Shown: positions 41,778 to 51,640, counted from the stretch's first letter. The stretch: 64,000 nucleotides of DNA from Streptomyces sp. CB02056 (GCF_001905545.1 NZ_LIPD01000003.1:841147-905146), one strand, 5' to 3'. The notes: generated by a model from the sequence alone, not told the origin. Program-made: numbers and translations.

Positions 41778-42815
41778 ATGGGCGAGACGACCGGGACGAC
41801 CAGGACAGCCGGGGTGACCGGGAGCAGGGAGAGCGAGCGCTACGACGTGGTGGTGGTCGGCGCCGGAGCGGCGGGGCTGAACGCCGCGCTGGTGCTGGGC
41901 CGGGCCCGGCGCCGGGTCGCGGTGGTGGACGCCGGCGAGCCGCGCAACGCGCCCGCCGCCCACATGCACGGCTACCTGAGCCGGGACGGCATGCCCCCGG
42001 CGGCGCTGCTCGCGGTCGGGCGGGAGGAGGTCGCCCGGTACGGGGCGGACCTGATCGACGCCCGGGTCGAGCACATCGAGCCCGCCGGTGCCGGTGCCGA
42101 TGCCGGTGCCGGTCCGGCCGGGTCCGCGGCGCCGGGCTTCGTGGTCCACCTGGCCGGCGGGCCGGTGCTGCACGCGCGCCGGGTGGTCGTCGCCACCGGG
42201 CTGCGGGACGGCCTGCCGGAGCTGCCCGGCCTGGTCGAGCGGTGGGGCCAGGATGTGCTGAACTGCCCGTACTGCCACGGCTGGGAGGTCCGCGACCGCC
42301 CGCTCGGCGTGCTCGGCACCGGCCCCGGGGCGGTCAACCAGGCGCTGCTGCTGCGGCAGTGGTCGGCGGACGTGGTGCTGCTCGCGCACACCCTCGCACT
42401 GACCGACGACGAGCGGGAACGGCTCGCCGCCCGGGACGTCCGGGTGGTCGAGGGCCGGATCGTCCGCCTGGTCTCCGACGACGGGCGGCTGCGCGGCGTC
42501 GAGCTCGCCAACGGGCAGGTGGTGCCGCGCGAGGCGGTGTTCGTCTTCCCGCAGCCGGTGCCCCGGGACGCGCTGCTCTTCGGCCTCGACTGCGCCCGGG
42601 ACGACAACGGCTGGGTCACCACCGACCGGACCGGCCGCACCAGCCTCCCCGGCGTCTGGGCGGTCGGCAACGTCGCCGACCCGCGCGCCCAGGTGGTCAC
42701 CGCCGCCGGGATGGGCGCGGCGGCCGCCTTCGCGCTCGACCACGACCTCGCGGCGGAGGAGGTCGAGCGGGCCGTCGTGCGGTACCGCGCGTCCGGTGCC
42801 GCCGTGCCCGCCTGA
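41778..42815 (+). CDS. FAD-dependent oxidoreductase, thioredoxin-reductase-like
   Basis: A 345-residue flavoprotein. The N-terminal FAD motif is VVVVGAGAAGLNAAL, the redox-active CPYC is in NCPYCHGWEVRD, the NAD(P) motif is GVLGTGPGAVNQ and the C-terminal FAD motif is GVWAVGNVADPRAQ. It belongs to the CPYC group of TrxR-like reductases, whose partners are often not classical thioredoxins. The ATG at 41778 follows GGAGGTGAG. A His-rich methyltransferase gene lies 40 bases downstream, probably in one operon. Confidence 0.92.
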   Translation: MGETTGTTRTAGVTGSRESERYDVVVVGAGAAGLNAALVLGRARRRVAVVDAGEPRNAPAAHMHGYLSRDGMPPAALLAVGREEVARYGADLIDARVEHIEPAGAGADAGAGPAGSAAPGFVVHLAGGPVLHARRVVVATGLRDGLPELPGLVERWGQDVLNCPYCHGWEVRDRPLGVLGTGPGAVNQALLLRQWSADVVLLAHTLALTDDERERLAARDVRVVEGRIVRLVSDDGRLRGVELANGQVVPREAVFVFPQPVPRDALLFGLDCARDDNGWVTTDRTGRTSLPGVWAVGNVADPRAQVVTAAGMGAAAAFALDHDLAAEEVERAVVRYRASGAAVPA

Positions 42816-42855
42816 GCGGGGAAGCTTTCGTCAACCCACGATCGGAGAAACCCTG

Positions 42856-43758
42856 ATGTCAGCGCACCAGCACGACCACTCCCACTCCCACGGCCCGTCC
42901 CACGGGCACTCCCACGGGCACGTCCCCGCCGCCGACTTCGACTGGGACGCGCTCGCCGCGCACCTGGAGCTGGAGGGCGACCTGCGGGCCGGCGCCGTCA
43001 CCGAGGCCGGGCGGTGGCTGCTCGGCCTGCACGGCGAGGGCGCGGTTCGGCGGGTCCTCGACGTCGGCAGCGGGCCCGGGGTGATCGCCGGACTGCTGGC
43101 GGAGGTCTTCCCCGCGGCCGAGGTGGTGGCCGTCGACCAGTCGGCCGCCCTGCTGGAGCGTGCCCGGGTCCGCTCCGGTGGTCGGCTCGGCACCCGACAG
43201 GCCGACCTGCCCGCCGAGTTCGACAAGCTCGGCGAGGCCGACCTGATCTGGTCCGGCAACGCCATCCACCACCTCGGCGACCAGCAGGCCGCGCTCACCT
43301 CGCTCGCCGGGGCGCTGCGGCCCGGCGGCCTGCTCGCCGTCGCCGAACGCGGCCTGCCCGCGCGCTACCTGCCGCGCGACTTCGGCCTCGGCCGGCCCGG
43401 CCTCCAGGCCCGGATGGACGCCGCCCACGAGGACGGCTTCACCACCATGCGGGCCGAACTGCCGGACAGCACCGAGGAGATCGAGGACTGGCCGGCCATG
43501 CTCGGGCGGGCCGGGCTGACCCCGACCGGCACCCGCACCTTCCTGGTCGACCACCCCGCCCCGCTCGCCGGCCCGGTCCGCGCTTACCTGCACGTCCAGC
43601 TGACCCGGCTGCGCGACCGGCTCGCCGAACAGCTCGACACCGAGGACCGGGCCACCCTGGACGCCCTGCTCGACGAGGACGCCCCCACCGGGATCCTGCA
43701 CCGCCCGGACGCCTTCTACCTCTCCGCGATGACCGTCCACACGGCCCGCCGGGACTGA
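42856..43758 (+). CDS. SAM-dependent methyltransferase with His-rich N-terminus
   Basis: A 300-residue class I methyltransferase. SAM motif I is VLDVGSGPGVIAGLL, followed by VVAVDQSAALLERAR and LIWSGNAIHHLGDQ. The first 22 residues form an unusual His/Ser/Gly tract (HSHSHGPSHGHSHGH) able to bind Ni, Zn or Cu. The substrate is unknown. The ATG at 42856 is preceded by CGGAGAAA. Its pairing with the TrxR-like reductase suggests thiol or metal/metalloid chemistry. Confidence 0.9.
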   Translation: MSAHQHDHSHSHGPSHGHSHGHVPAADFDWDALAAHLELEGDLRAGAVTEAGRWLLGLHGEGAVRRVLDVGSGPGVIAGLLAEVFPAAEVVAVDQSAALLERARVRSGGRLGTRQADLPAEFDKLGEADLIWSGNAIHHLGDQQAALTSLAGALRPGGLLAVAERGLPARYLPRDFGLGRPGLQARMDAAHEDGFTTMRAELPDSTEEIEDWPAMLGRAGLTPTGTRTFLVDHPAPLAGPVRAYLHVQLTRLRDRLAEQLDTEDRATLDALLDEDAPTGILHRPDAFYLSAMTVHTARRD

Positions 43759-43828
43759 CCCGGCGGCCCCTGCGGGGCCTCACGGGTTGGCGGATGCGGG
43801 TGTGGGACCGTCCGTGCGGCGCGTCGCT

Positions 43829-44668
43829 TCAGGGTGTGAGGAAAGCGGCCACCGTACGGCTGAAGGCGGCCGGGTCGTCGAGCCACGGGTAGTGGCCGGC
43901 GGCGGGCTGGACGGCGGTACGGGCGTGGCGGAACAGCGCGGCCGTGGCGCGGACCGCCCCGGGCCTCGGGTCGGGGTCGTACTCGCCGGCCAACAGGAGT
44001 GCTGGGGAGGCGAGTTCGGCCACGGCGGCGCGGACGTCGGCGGGTTGGAAGCCGCCGCCGTGGTAGGCCGCGGCGGCCTCCGGGTGGCTCTGGGCGGTGC
44101 GGTCGGCCTCGTGGGCGCGGGCGGCGGCGTCCCAGGTGCCGTGGAAGAGCGGTGCCACGGCGTCGGGGTCGGCGGCGCCGCCGGCGAAGGCGGTGCGGAC
44201 GGCGGCCCGGGCGGCCGGGTACCACTCCTCCTCGGCGAGGCCGCGGGCCTCGGCCGCCTCGCGGTAGTCGTCCTCGGAGGAGGTGCTGCCGAAGATCCGG
44301 AGGCTGGGCGTGACCAGCACCAGCCGACCGGTGCGTTCCGGGTGCCGCAGCGCGTGCAGGGTGGCGAGCGAGCAGCCGGCGGAGTGGGCGAGGAGGTCCA
44401 CCCGGTCGAGCCCGAGGTGGGTCCGGAAGGCCTCGACGTCCGCCACCTGCCGGTCGACCCGGTGGTCCGCCGGGTCGGCCGGGCGCTCCGAGCGGCCCGT
44501 GCCGCGCAGGTCGAGGACGTGCAGGGCGCGGTGCGCGGAGAGGCCGCCGAGGTCGCCGAGGTACGCGGCGTCGCGCATCGGGCCGCCGGCGAGGACGAGC
44601 AGCGGCTCGCCCCGGCCGAGCACGCGGTAGCCGAGCCGGGTGCCGTCGGGGCCGGTGAAGGTGGTCAT
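43829..44668 (-). CDS. alpha/beta hydrolase, prolyl-iminopeptidase-like
   Basis: A 279-residue hydrolase. The oxyanion region is LLVLAGGPMRDAAYL, the strand motif LDLRGTGRSERP is typical of S33 family members, the nucleophile elbow is LLAHSAGCSLAT, the acid is in LLLAGEYDPDP and the His is in PAAGHYPWLDDP. The start is the ATG at 44668; the longer frame upstream overlaps cutA. Substrate unknown. Divergent from cutA. Confidence 0.9.
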   Translation of the reverse strand: MTTFTGPDGTRLGYRVLGRGEPLLVLAGGPMRDAAYLGDLGGLSAHRALHVLDLRGTGRSERPADPADHRVDRQVADVEAFRTHLGLDRVDLLAHSAGCSLATLHALRHPERTGRLVLVTPSLRIFGSTSSEDDYREAAEARGLAEEEWYPAARAAVRTAFAGGAADPDAVAPLFHGTWDAAARAHEADRTAQSHPEAAAAYHGGGFQPADVRAAVAELASPALLLAGEYDPDPRPGAVRATAALFRHARTAVQPAAGHYPWLDDPAAFSRTVAAFLTP

Positions 44669-44743
44669 CGGCCGATCGTGGCAACCGCCGTCCGGCCGGG
44701 GCAACGGGAATTCGGCCGACCCGTCCCGGGGTACCGTCGGCGC

Positions 44744-45112
44744 ATGACAGCGAGTGAGCGGCGCTTCGTCGTGGTGACCACGACCCACGAGAGCGAGGAG
44801 CGGGCCCGGGCCCTGGCGTCCGCCGTGGTGCGGGAGCGGCTGGCGGCCTGCGCCCAGGTGTACCCCGTACGGTCGGTGTACTGGTGGGACGGCGAGGTGC
44901 AGGATGCCGAGGAGTGGCGGATCGACCTCAAGACCAGGGCCGAACTCGTGGACCGGCTGGGCGCGTTCGTGGCCGGGCGGCACTCCTACGAGACGCCCGA
45001 GCTGGTCGCCGTACCGGTGACGGGCGGCAGCCGGGGCTACCTCGACTGGGTGGCCGCGGAGACCACGCCCGAGGGAACCACGCCAGAGGAAACCCAGGGC
45101 GCCGAGGACTGA
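44744..45112 (+). CDS. cutA: CutA1 divalent-ion tolerance protein
   Basis: A 122-residue protein of the trimeric CutA1 family: VVTTTHESEERARALASAVVRERLAACAQVYPVRSVYWWDGEVQDAEEW, then LKTRAELVDRL and HSYETPELVAVPV. CutA1 binds copper and other divalent ions, though its physiological role is unsettled. The C-terminal TPEGTTPEETQ tail is an extension. It is convergent with the response regulator, with only seven bases between stops and no terminator. Confidence 0.95.
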   Translation: MTASERRFVVVTTTHESEERARALASAVVRERLAACAQVYPVRSVYWWDGEVQDAEEWRIDLKTRAELVDRLGAFVAGRHSYETPELVAVPVTGGSRGYLDWVAAETTPEGTTPEETQGAED

Positions 45113-45119
45113 GGACGGC

Positions 45120-45770
45120 TCAGGGCGCGACCTGGAGGAAGGCGAGCACGGCCAGCACCCGCCGGTGGTCCTCCTCCGAGGGCGGCAGGTCGAGCTTGAG
45201 GAAGATGTTGGCGGTGTGCTTCTTCACCGCCCGCTCGGTGATCACCATCCGTTCGGCGATCGCCGCGTTGGAGCGCCCCTCCGCCATCAGGCCCAGCACC
45301 TCGCGCTCACGCGGCGTCAGGCGGTCCAGCGGCTTGTTGCGTTCGTTGCTGCCGACCAGCATGGCGATCACCTGCGGGTCGAGCGCGGTGCCGCCGGCCG
45401 CCACCCGCCGGACCGTCTCCACGAACTCGTCGGGGTCGAAGACCCGGTCCTTCAGCAGGTAGCCGATCGCGCCGGTGCCGTCGGCGAGCAGCTCCTTGGC
45501 GTAGAGCTGCTCGACGTACTGGGAGAGCACCAGCACCGGCAGCCCGGGGATCCGCCGGCGCGCCTCCAGGGCGGCCTGGAGGCCCTCGTCGGTGAACGTC
45601 GGGGGCAGCCGCACGTCGACGACGGCCACGTCCGGGCGTTCGGTGAGCAGGGCCTCCAGGAGGGCCGGTCCGGTGTCCACCGCGGCCACGACCTCGAAGT
45701 CGTAGGCCTCCAGCATCCGGACCAGTCCGTCCCTCAGGAGGAAGAGGTCCTCGGCGAGGACAACTCGCAC
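45120..45770 (-). CDS. NarL/FixJ family response regulator
   Basis: A 216-residue regulator. The receiver has the acidic pair AED near the start, the phosphorylatable Asp in VAVVDVRLPP and the Lys in GYLLKDRV. The LuxR HTH is LTPREREVLGLMAEGRSNAAIAERMVITERAVKKHTANIFLKL. The GTG at 45770 follows GGAG and lies 37 bases inside the kinase gene, giving tight coupling. Divergent target candidate: the class C hydrolase gene at 47342. Confidence 0.94.
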   Translation of the reverse strand: MRVVLAEDLFLLRDGLVRMLEAYDFEVVAAVDTGPALLEALLTERPDVAVVDVRLPPTFTDEGLQAALEARRRIPGLPVLVLSQYVEQLYAKELLADGTGAIGYLLKDRVFDPDEFVETVRRVAAGGTALDPQVIAMLVGSNERNKPLDRLTPREREVLGLMAEGRSNAAIAERMVITERAVKKHTANIFLKLDLPPSEEDHRRVLAVLAFLQVAP

Positions 45771-47089
45771 GGCAGCTCCATCGTCAGGGTCGTGGGGCCG
45801 CCGAGCGGGCTGCGGACGGCCAGGACGCCGTCGAAGGTAGCAAGCCGCCGTTCCAGGCCGCGCAGCCCGGTGCCGCGCGAGGGGTCGGCGCCGCCGGTGC
45901 CGTCGTCGGTGACCTGGGCCTTCAGGGTGCCGTCCTGGTACCAGAGTTGGACGTCGACCCGGCTCGCGCCCGCGTGCTTGGCGGCGTTCGTCAGGGCCTC
46001 GGAGACGGCGAAGTAGACGGCGGACTCGACCGGTGCCTCGGCGCGGCCGGGCAGGTCGGCGGTGACCGTGACGTTCAGCGGGCTGTCCATGCCCAGGGCT
46101 CGTACGGCGTCGGCCAGTCCGCGGTCGGCGAGGACCGGCGGGTGGATGCCGCGGACCAGGTCGCGCAGCTCGTTGAGGGCGGTGGCGGAGGCCTGGCGGG
46201 TCTCGGCGAGCAGCTGCTTCGCGGCCTGCGGGTCCCGTTCGACCAGCCGCTCGGCGACGCCCAGGTTCATCCCCATGGCCACCAGCCGGGCCTGCGCGCC
46301 GTCGTGCAGGTCCCGTTCGATCCGGCGCAGTTCGGCGGCCTGGGCGGTGAGCGCGTCGCGCCGGGTCTCGGTCAGGTGGACGACCTTGCGCTGGGCGGCC
46401 AGCGCCTCGGCGCGGGCGGTCGGGCCGAGCAGGGCCCCGGCCAGCGCGGTGTGGCCGCGCAGCGCGCCGGGGGCGATCGCCGGACCGGCCAGGAGGGTCG
46501 GGACGGCGAGCAGGACGGCGATCCGGGCGCTGCCCGGGTCCGTCACGTGCACCCACCAGTACCAGGTGTTGCCGTCGGCCGAGGCGATCGGCTCCCAGAG
46601 CCAGGGCTGCAGCAGGCCGAAGAGGCCGAAGGCGACCAGGGCCGGCGGGAACAGCGCCACGGTGAAGCCGATCACCGGGTCGACCAGCAGCCAGAGCAGG
46701 TCCCGCCAGGTGGCCGGGTCGCCGAGCAGGGCCCGGCAGCGCTGCCAGGCGCCCTTGAGGCCCGGCTCGGCCGGCGGCAGCGGCCGGTACGGCTCGCGGA
46801 CCGCGACGCCGGACCAGCGGGCGGCCAGCGTGCGGCGGCGGCCGGCCAGGGCCCGGACGGCGAGGACGGTCGCCGGCACCAGCAGGACGCCGAGGCCCAC
46901 GCCCAGCAGGACGGCGGTGACCGTGGCGGCGACGAGCAGCAGCAGCTGCGGCACCGCGAACCCGGCCAGTGCCGTCGCGCGCAGCAGGTCCCGTACGGCC
47001 CGGCGCGCCCGGTCGAGCGGCGTGCCCGCGCTCACCCCGGCGGCCTCGGCGCCGTCCCCGACTTCCTTGCCCACGCTGCCCGTTGTCAC
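45734..47089 (-). CDS. NarL-type sensor histidine kinase
   Basis: A 451-residue kinase with four to five membrane helices in the N-terminal half (LLLVAATVTAVLLGVGLGVLLVP and others) forming the sensor. A HisKA_3 dimerisation domain follows, with the phospho-His in ERDLHDGAQARLVAMGMNLG. The HATPase domain contains EALTNAAKHAGAS, VTDDGTGG and GTGLRGLERRL. The start is GTG at 47089. It phosphorylates the overlapping response regulator. The signal is unknown. Confidence 0.93.
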   Translation of the reverse strand: MTTGSVGKEVGDGAEAAGVSAGTPLDRARRAVRDLLRATALAGFAVPQLLLLVAATVTAVLLGVGLGVLLVPATVLAVRALAGRRRTLAARWSGVAVREPYRPLPPAEPGLKGAWQRCRALLGDPATWRDLLWLLVDPVIGFTVALFPPALVAFGLFGLLQPWLWEPIASADGNTWYWWVHVTDPGSARIAVLLAVPTLLAGPAIAPGALRGHTALAGALLGPTARAEALAAQRKVVHLTETRRDALTAQAAELRRIERDLHDGAQARLVAMGMNLGVAERLVERDPQAAKQLLAETRQASATALNELRDLVRGIHPPVLADRGLADAVRALGMDSPLNVTVTADLPGRAEAPVESAVYFAVSEALTNAAKHAGASRVDVQLWYQDGTLKAQVTDDGTGGADPSRGTGLRGLERRLATFDGVLAVRSPLGGPTTLTMELPCELSSPRTSSS

Positions 47090-47341
47090 TGTCCGTCCCC
47101 CTCCGTACCGGCCTCGCGGCCGCCGTCCCGACCCTGCGGACCACCAGACTGCCCTACCCCGCCGCCCTGTTCACGGGGCCTCGGCCCCCTCTCGGCGGTA
47201 CCTGGGTACACCCTCCGATCGACGCCCAGGGGCCCTGCCCCGGCCCACCGCTCCCGGCCTAGCGTTCGAGGTGTCCGGAAGCGGCCCGTCAGCGGAGCGC
47301 CGGACCCCCGCCAACCACCGCAATGATCACGGGAGTTCGCC

Positions 47342-49393
47342 ATGTCCGAGCGATTCGCCGCCGGCCGTCCGCTGGTCCGTCTGGTCCTGGTGCTGGCCGC
47401 CCTCGGCCTCTTCCTCCACGGCCTCACCCCGGCCCACGCCGCCGGGCGCGCGTCCGGAACAGGTGCGCCGACGGCCGGAAGCGGCGCGCCGACGACGCGA
47501 ACAGGCGTGCCGACGGCCGCCACCGGTGCGCCGCCCTCCCCGGCCGACCCCGTCCAGGTGAGAGCCCTGTTCGACGAGCTGCTTCCCCGGCTGCTCGCCG
47601 AGCACCGCATCCCCGGCGCCGCCGTGACCGTGGTGGCCGGCGGGCGGGAGGTCTTCTCGGGCGGCTACGGCGTCGCCGACACCCGGACGAACCGGCCCGT
47701 CGACCCGGCGCGGACCGCCTTCTTCATGGGCTCCGACGCCAAGGTGTTCACCGCCGTCGCCGTCCTCCAGCAGGTCGCGGCGGGGAAGCTGGACCTGGGC
47801 ACCGACGTCAACCGCTACCTGACCGCCTTCAAGGTCAGGGACGGCTACCCGGGCCGCCCGGTCACCGTCGAGAACCTGCTCACCCACACCGCGGGCTTCG
47901 ACGACAGCTTCATGGGCCTCGCCCAGGCCGGGCCCGAGCGGGTCGAGGGCCTCGGCGCCTCGCTCGCCGCCCACCAGCCGGACCGGGTCCGCGCCCCCGG
48001 CACCGCCGCCGCGTACGACAACTACGGTGTGGCGCTGGCCGGTTACCTGGTCGAGACGGTCTCCGGGCAGCCCTTCGACCAGTACGTCTCCCAGCACGTC
48101 CTCCAGCCCCTCGGGATGGACCGCACCACCTTCAGCCAGCCCCACCCCGCCGCGATCGACGCCGACCTCGCCCGCGGCCACCGCCCCGAGGGCGACGGCC
48201 AGACCGGGACCGCGGGCCTCTACGGCCCCTGGACGCCCACCGGCGCCGCCGCCGTCACCACCGCCGACGACATGGCGAAGCTGCTGCTGGCCCTGCTCCC
48301 GCAGGGCGGCCCGGACGCCCGGCGGATCCTCGACCCGGCGACGGCCGAGCGGCTGCTCGCCCGCCACTACGGCCCCGACCCGCGTCTGCCCGGCCTGGCC
48401 TACCTGCTGGAGCAGCGCACCCACGGCAGTGAGCAGCTGCTGGTCAAGGACGGCGACGTGCCCGGCTTCCACAGCAACCTCGCCCTGCTGCCCCAGCGCG
48501 GCCTCGGCCTCTACGTGACCCTCAACGGCGACGGCACCGACGCCAGCGGCGGCTGGGCCACCCAGCAGGTGCTCACCGCCTTCCTGGACCGCTTCCTGCC
48601 CGCGCCCCCGGCCGCCGCGACCGCGCCGCTCACCGGCGACCTGGACGCCTACACCGGCGACTACCGCTCCACCCGCACCAGCCACGCCGACCTCACCCGG
48701 GCCGCCGCCCTGATGGCCTCCCTTCACGTCACCGCCGAGCACGGCCGGCTCACCGTCACCGGCCCCGTCACCCGGGACCCGGAGGCGGCCGAGACGCACT
48801 GGGAGCAGCTCGAACCCGGTCTGTTCCAGCAGGTCGGCGGCACCGCGCGGATCGCCTTCCAGCGGGCCGCCGACGGCACCCTCACGCTGCTCACCGACGC
48901 CGACCCGACCATCGCCTACCAGCGGCTCGCCTGGTACCAGGCACCCGGCCCGCACCAGGCGGTCGCCGTCGGCAGCCTCGCCGTCCTCGCCCTCACCCTG
49001 CTCGGCTGGCCGGTGGCGGCGGCGGTCCGCCTGGCCCGCCGCCGGGGCCGGGCCGACCGGCCGGCCGTACGGCTGCTCGGCTGGACCACCGGGGCGCTGC
49101 TGCTCGCCGCCACCGGCTGCTTCGCCCTGCTGACGGCGGACGCCAACGCGCTCAACCAGACGCTGTTCCTGGGCGATTCGCCGCTGCTGACGGTGGTCCC
49201 GGCCCTGGTCGTGACGGCCCTGGTGCTCTCCCCGGTGATGGCGCTCTGCACGGTGCTGGCCTGGCGCGGGCGCTGGTGGAACCTGTTCGGGCGGCTGCAC
49301 TACACGGGGCTGACGCTGGCGGTGCTGCTCTTCCTGGTCCTCGCGGGGGCGTACGACCTCACCGGGACGGGCGCGCTGGACCTGCTCGGCTGA
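47342..49393 (+). CDS. class C beta-lactamase-like serine hydrolase with membrane tail
   Basis: A 683-residue exported enzyme. The signal region is LVLVLAALGLFLHGLTPAHA; then comes a Pro/Thr/Ala linker and the hydrolase domain with SDAK (residues 131-134, SxxK nucleophile) and YDN in AAAYDNYGVALAGYL. The domain extends to about residue 430. About four C-terminal membrane helices anchor it, so the catalytic part faces outside. Candidate activities are D-alanyl-D-alanine peptidase or esterase. It is divergent from the two-component system, which may regulate it. Confidence 0.92.
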   Translation: MSERFAAGRPLVRLVLVLAALGLFLHGLTPAHAAGRASGTGAPTAGSGAPTTRTGVPTAATGAPPSPADPVQVRALFDELLPRLLAEHRIPGAAVTVVAGGREVFSGGYGVADTRTNRPVDPARTAFFMGSDAKVFTAVAVLQQVAAGKLDLGTDVNRYLTAFKVRDGYPGRPVTVENLLTHTAGFDDSFMGLAQAGPERVEGLGASLAAHQPDRVRAPGTAAAYDNYGVALAGYLVETVSGQPFDQYVSQHVLQPLGMDRTTFSQPHPAAIDADLARGHRPEGDGQTGTAGLYGPWTPTGAAAVTTADDMAKLLLALLPQGGPDARRILDPATAERLLARHYGPDPRLPGLAYLLEQRTHGSEQLLVKDGDVPGFHSNLALLPQRGLGLYVTLNGDGTDASGGWATQQVLTAFLDRFLPAPPAAATAPLTGDLDAYTGDYRSTRTSHADLTRAAALMASLHVTAEHGRLTVTGPVTRDPEAAETHWEQLEPGLFQQVGGTARIAFQRAADGTLTLLTDADPTIAYQRLAWYQAPGPHQAVAVGSLAVLALTLLGWPVAAAVRLARRRGRADRPAVRLLGWTTGALLLAATGCFALLTADANALNQTLFLGDSPLLTVVPALVVTALVLSPVMALCTVLAWRGRWWNLFGRLHYTGLTLAVLLFLVLAGAYDLTGTGALDLLG

Positions 49394-49430
49394 GGGCGGC
49401 GCGTCGGCAGGACGGTACGGCGGTACGAGA

Positions 49431-49472
49431 ACGGCGGCGGGGCCCGGGAATCACCCCGGGCCCCGCCGCCGT
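49431..49472. terminator. bidirectional hairpin terminator, 18-bp stem
   Basis: A perfect 18-bp stem (outer arm begins ACGGCGGCGGGGCCC) with loop AATCAC lies between the convergent serine hydrolase and metG genes. Confidence 0.87.
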
Positions 49473-49491
49473 CACGCAGCCGTCCAGCCGC

Positions 49492-51225
49492 TCAGCCCGC
49501 CGAGCCGCCGAAGCGCTCCGTCCAGGCCGCCAGGTCCTCGTCCGTGATCTTGGCGAACAGCACCGGCGGCACCGTGAACGCCGTCCCGGCCGGCACCAGG
49601 TCCAGCGCCCGCGCCTCCTCCGGGCCGATCCAGTCGCGGGTGGCGGCCGGCGAGTCCGCGGGCAGCGCGAAGGCGCCGCGCATGGCCGCCGCCGTGGTCG
49701 GGATGAACGGCTCGGAGACCACCGCGTACAGGTGGATCAGGTTCATCGCGGTGCGCAGGGTCAGCGCCGCCGCCTCCGGGTCGGTCTTCACCTGGAGCCA
49801 GGGCGCCTTCTCGTCCAGGTACGCGTTGCCCGCGCTCCACAGCGCGCGCAGGGCCTGCGCCGCCTTGCGGAAGTTGAGCGCGTCCAGCTGGGCCTCGTAC
49901 TCGGCGAGCAGCCCGGCGACCTGCTCGCCGAGGCGCTGTTCGGCCTCGCCCGGGGCGTGGCCGCCCGGGACGTCGTCGCCGAAGCGCTTGCGGCTGAAGG
50001 TGAGCACCCGGTTGACGAAGTTGCCGAGGGTGTCGGCGAGGTCCTTGTTGACGACCGAGGCGAACAGGTCCCAGGTGAAGCTGGAGTCGTCCGACTCGGG
50101 TGCGTGCGCCATCATGAAGTAGCGCCAGTAGTCGGCGGGCAGCAGGTCCAGCGCGTCGTTGCCGAAGACGCCGCGCCGCTGGCTGGTGGAGAACTTCCCG
50201 CCGTAGTACGTCAGCCAGTTGAAGGCCTTGACGTAGTCGACCTTCTTCCAGGGGCGGCGCGAGCCGAGCAGCGTGGCCGGGAACATCACGGTGTGGAACG
50301 GGACGTTGTCCTTGCCCATGAACTCGGTGTACCGGACGCTCTCGTCGGCCTCGTACCACCAGGACTTCCAGTCCCGCAGGTGCCCGGCCGGGGCCGCGTC
50401 CGCCCACTCCTTGGCGGCGCCGATGTACTCGATCGGGGCGTCGAACCAGACGTAGAACACCTTGCCCTCGGCGGCCAGTTCGGGCCACACGTCGGCCGGC
50501 ACCGGGACGCCCCACTCCAGGTCGCGGGTGATCGAGCGGTCCTGGAGGCCCTCGGTCAGCCACTTGCGGGCGATCGAGGAGGCCAGCACCGGCCAGTCGT
50601 CGGCGTGGGCGTCGATCCAGTCCTCGACCTCCTCGGTGAGCTTGGACTGGAGCAGGAACAGGTGGCGGGTCTCCCGGACCTCCAGGTCGGCGCTGCCGCT
50701 GATCGCCGAGCGCGGCTCCAGCAGGTCGGTCGGGTCCAGCACCCGGGTGCAGTTCTCGCACTGGTCGCCGCGGGCCTTGTCGTAGCCGCAGTGCGGGCAG
50801 GTGCCGACGATGTAGCGGTCCGGCAGGAAGCGGCCGTCGGCGTTGGAGTACACCTGGCGGATCGCGCGCTCCTCGATGAAGCCGTTGCGCTGGAGCTCGC
50901 GGGCGATCTCCTGGGTGATCTCCCGGTTCTGCGGCGAGGAGCTGCGGCCGAAGTGGTCGAAGGAGAGCCCGAAGCCGTCGTACACCGCCCGCTGCGCGTC
51001 GTGCGCCCGGGCGCAGAACTCCGCGACCGGCAACCCGGCTTCCTGGGCGGCGAGTTCGGCGGGCGTGCCGTGCTCGTCGGTGGCGCAGATGAACAGCACC
51101 TCGTGCCCGCGTCGGCGCAGGTAGCGGGCGTAGACGTCCGCCGGGAGCATGGACCCGACCATGTTGCCCAGGTGCTTGATCCCGTTGATGTACGGAAGGG
51201 CGCTGGTGATCAGGTGCCGAGCCAT
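49492..51225 (-). CDS. metG: methionine--tRNA ligase
   Basis: A 577-residue class I synthetase. The HIGH-like motif is in [10 protein letters not shown], the zinc knuckles are CPHC and CENC, and the KMSKS position reads KFSTSQ, which I recall as normal for Streptomyces MetRS. The anticodon-binding helical domain covers the C-terminal third. The ATG at 51225 gives the conserved start [12 protein letters not shown]. It is monocistronic, with a terminator at 49431-49472. Confidence 0.97.
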   Translation of the reverse strand: MARHLITSALPYINGIKHLGNMVGSMLPADVYARYLRRRGHEVLFICATDEHGTPAELAAQEAGLPVAEFCARAHDAQRAVYDGFGLSFDHFGRSSSPQNREITQEIARELQRNGFIEERAIRQVYSNADGRFLPDRYIVGTCPHCGYDKARGDQCENCTRVLDPTDLLEPRSAISGSADLEVRETRHLFLLQSKLTEEVEDWIDAHADDWPVLASSIARKWLTEGLQDRSITRDLEWGVPVPADVWPELAAEGKVFYVWFDAPIEYIGAAKEWADAAPAGHLRDWKSWWYEADESVRYTEFMGKDNVPFHTVMFPATLLGSRRPWKKVDYVKAFNWLTYYGGKFSTSQRRGVFGNDALDLLPADYWRYFMMAHAPESDDSSFTWDLFASVVNKDLADTLGNFVNRVLTFSRKRFGDDVPGGHAPGEAEQRLGEQVAGLLAEYEAQLDALNFRKAAQALRALWSAGNAYLDEKAPWLQVKTDPEAAALTLRTAMNLIHLYAVVSEPFIPTTAAAMRGAFALPADSPAATRDWIGPEEARALDLVPAGTAFTVPPVLFAKITDEDLAAWTERFGGSAG

Positions 51226-51439
51226 CCTCGGATGCTCCGATTTCTCCCGCACGCGCACCCCACCCGGAGTGCCGTGTCGGGCGCAGGGTCCACTGTGGGC
51301 TGCCAGCCTAGGGCAAGGAGCGGGGGCCGGGGCGCAAGGAGCGGGGCCGGTCGGCGGCGCCGCCGCACGCGCCGGGCGGGGCCGGGAATCACGGCCGGGA
51401 TCACGGCCGGACGTCAGGGTCGGACGTCAGGGTTGGGCA

Positions 51440-51640
51440 TCAGGGCCGGGTGAAGTCCCCGTACCGGTCGAACTCCCCGGACTTCACCCCGCGGACGAAG
51501 GCGGCCCACTTGCGCGGGGTGGTCCGCACGACGACCTCGGGCCGGTCCGACTCGCGGATCTCCACCAGTTCGCCCGCGGCTCTGACCTCGACGCAGTCGG
51601 TGCTCTCACCGCTGGCCGAGGCCTTGCGCCAGGTATTCAT
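51440..51640 (-). CDS. DUF397 small protein, partner of XRE regulator
   Basis: A 66-residue protein: WRKASASGESTDCVEVRA, then VEIRESDRPEVVV and KWAAFVRGVKSGEFD, the standard DUF397 pattern. In Streptomyces such proteins are encoded next to XRE/DUF5753 regulators and act as small effector or antitoxin-like partners (BldB/WhiJ-like systems). The ATG at 51640 overlaps the regulator stop by four bases. Confidence 0.94.
   Translation of the reverse strand: MNTWRKASASGESTDCVEVRAAGELVEIRESDRPEVVVRTTPRKWAAFVRGVKSGEFDRYGDFTRP

Noticed and set aside
49960-50220. KFSTS instead of KMSKS in MetRS as a sign of a resistant second synthetase
   Set aside because: I recall KFSTSQ as the normal form in Streptomyces MetRS, so it is not an anomaly.
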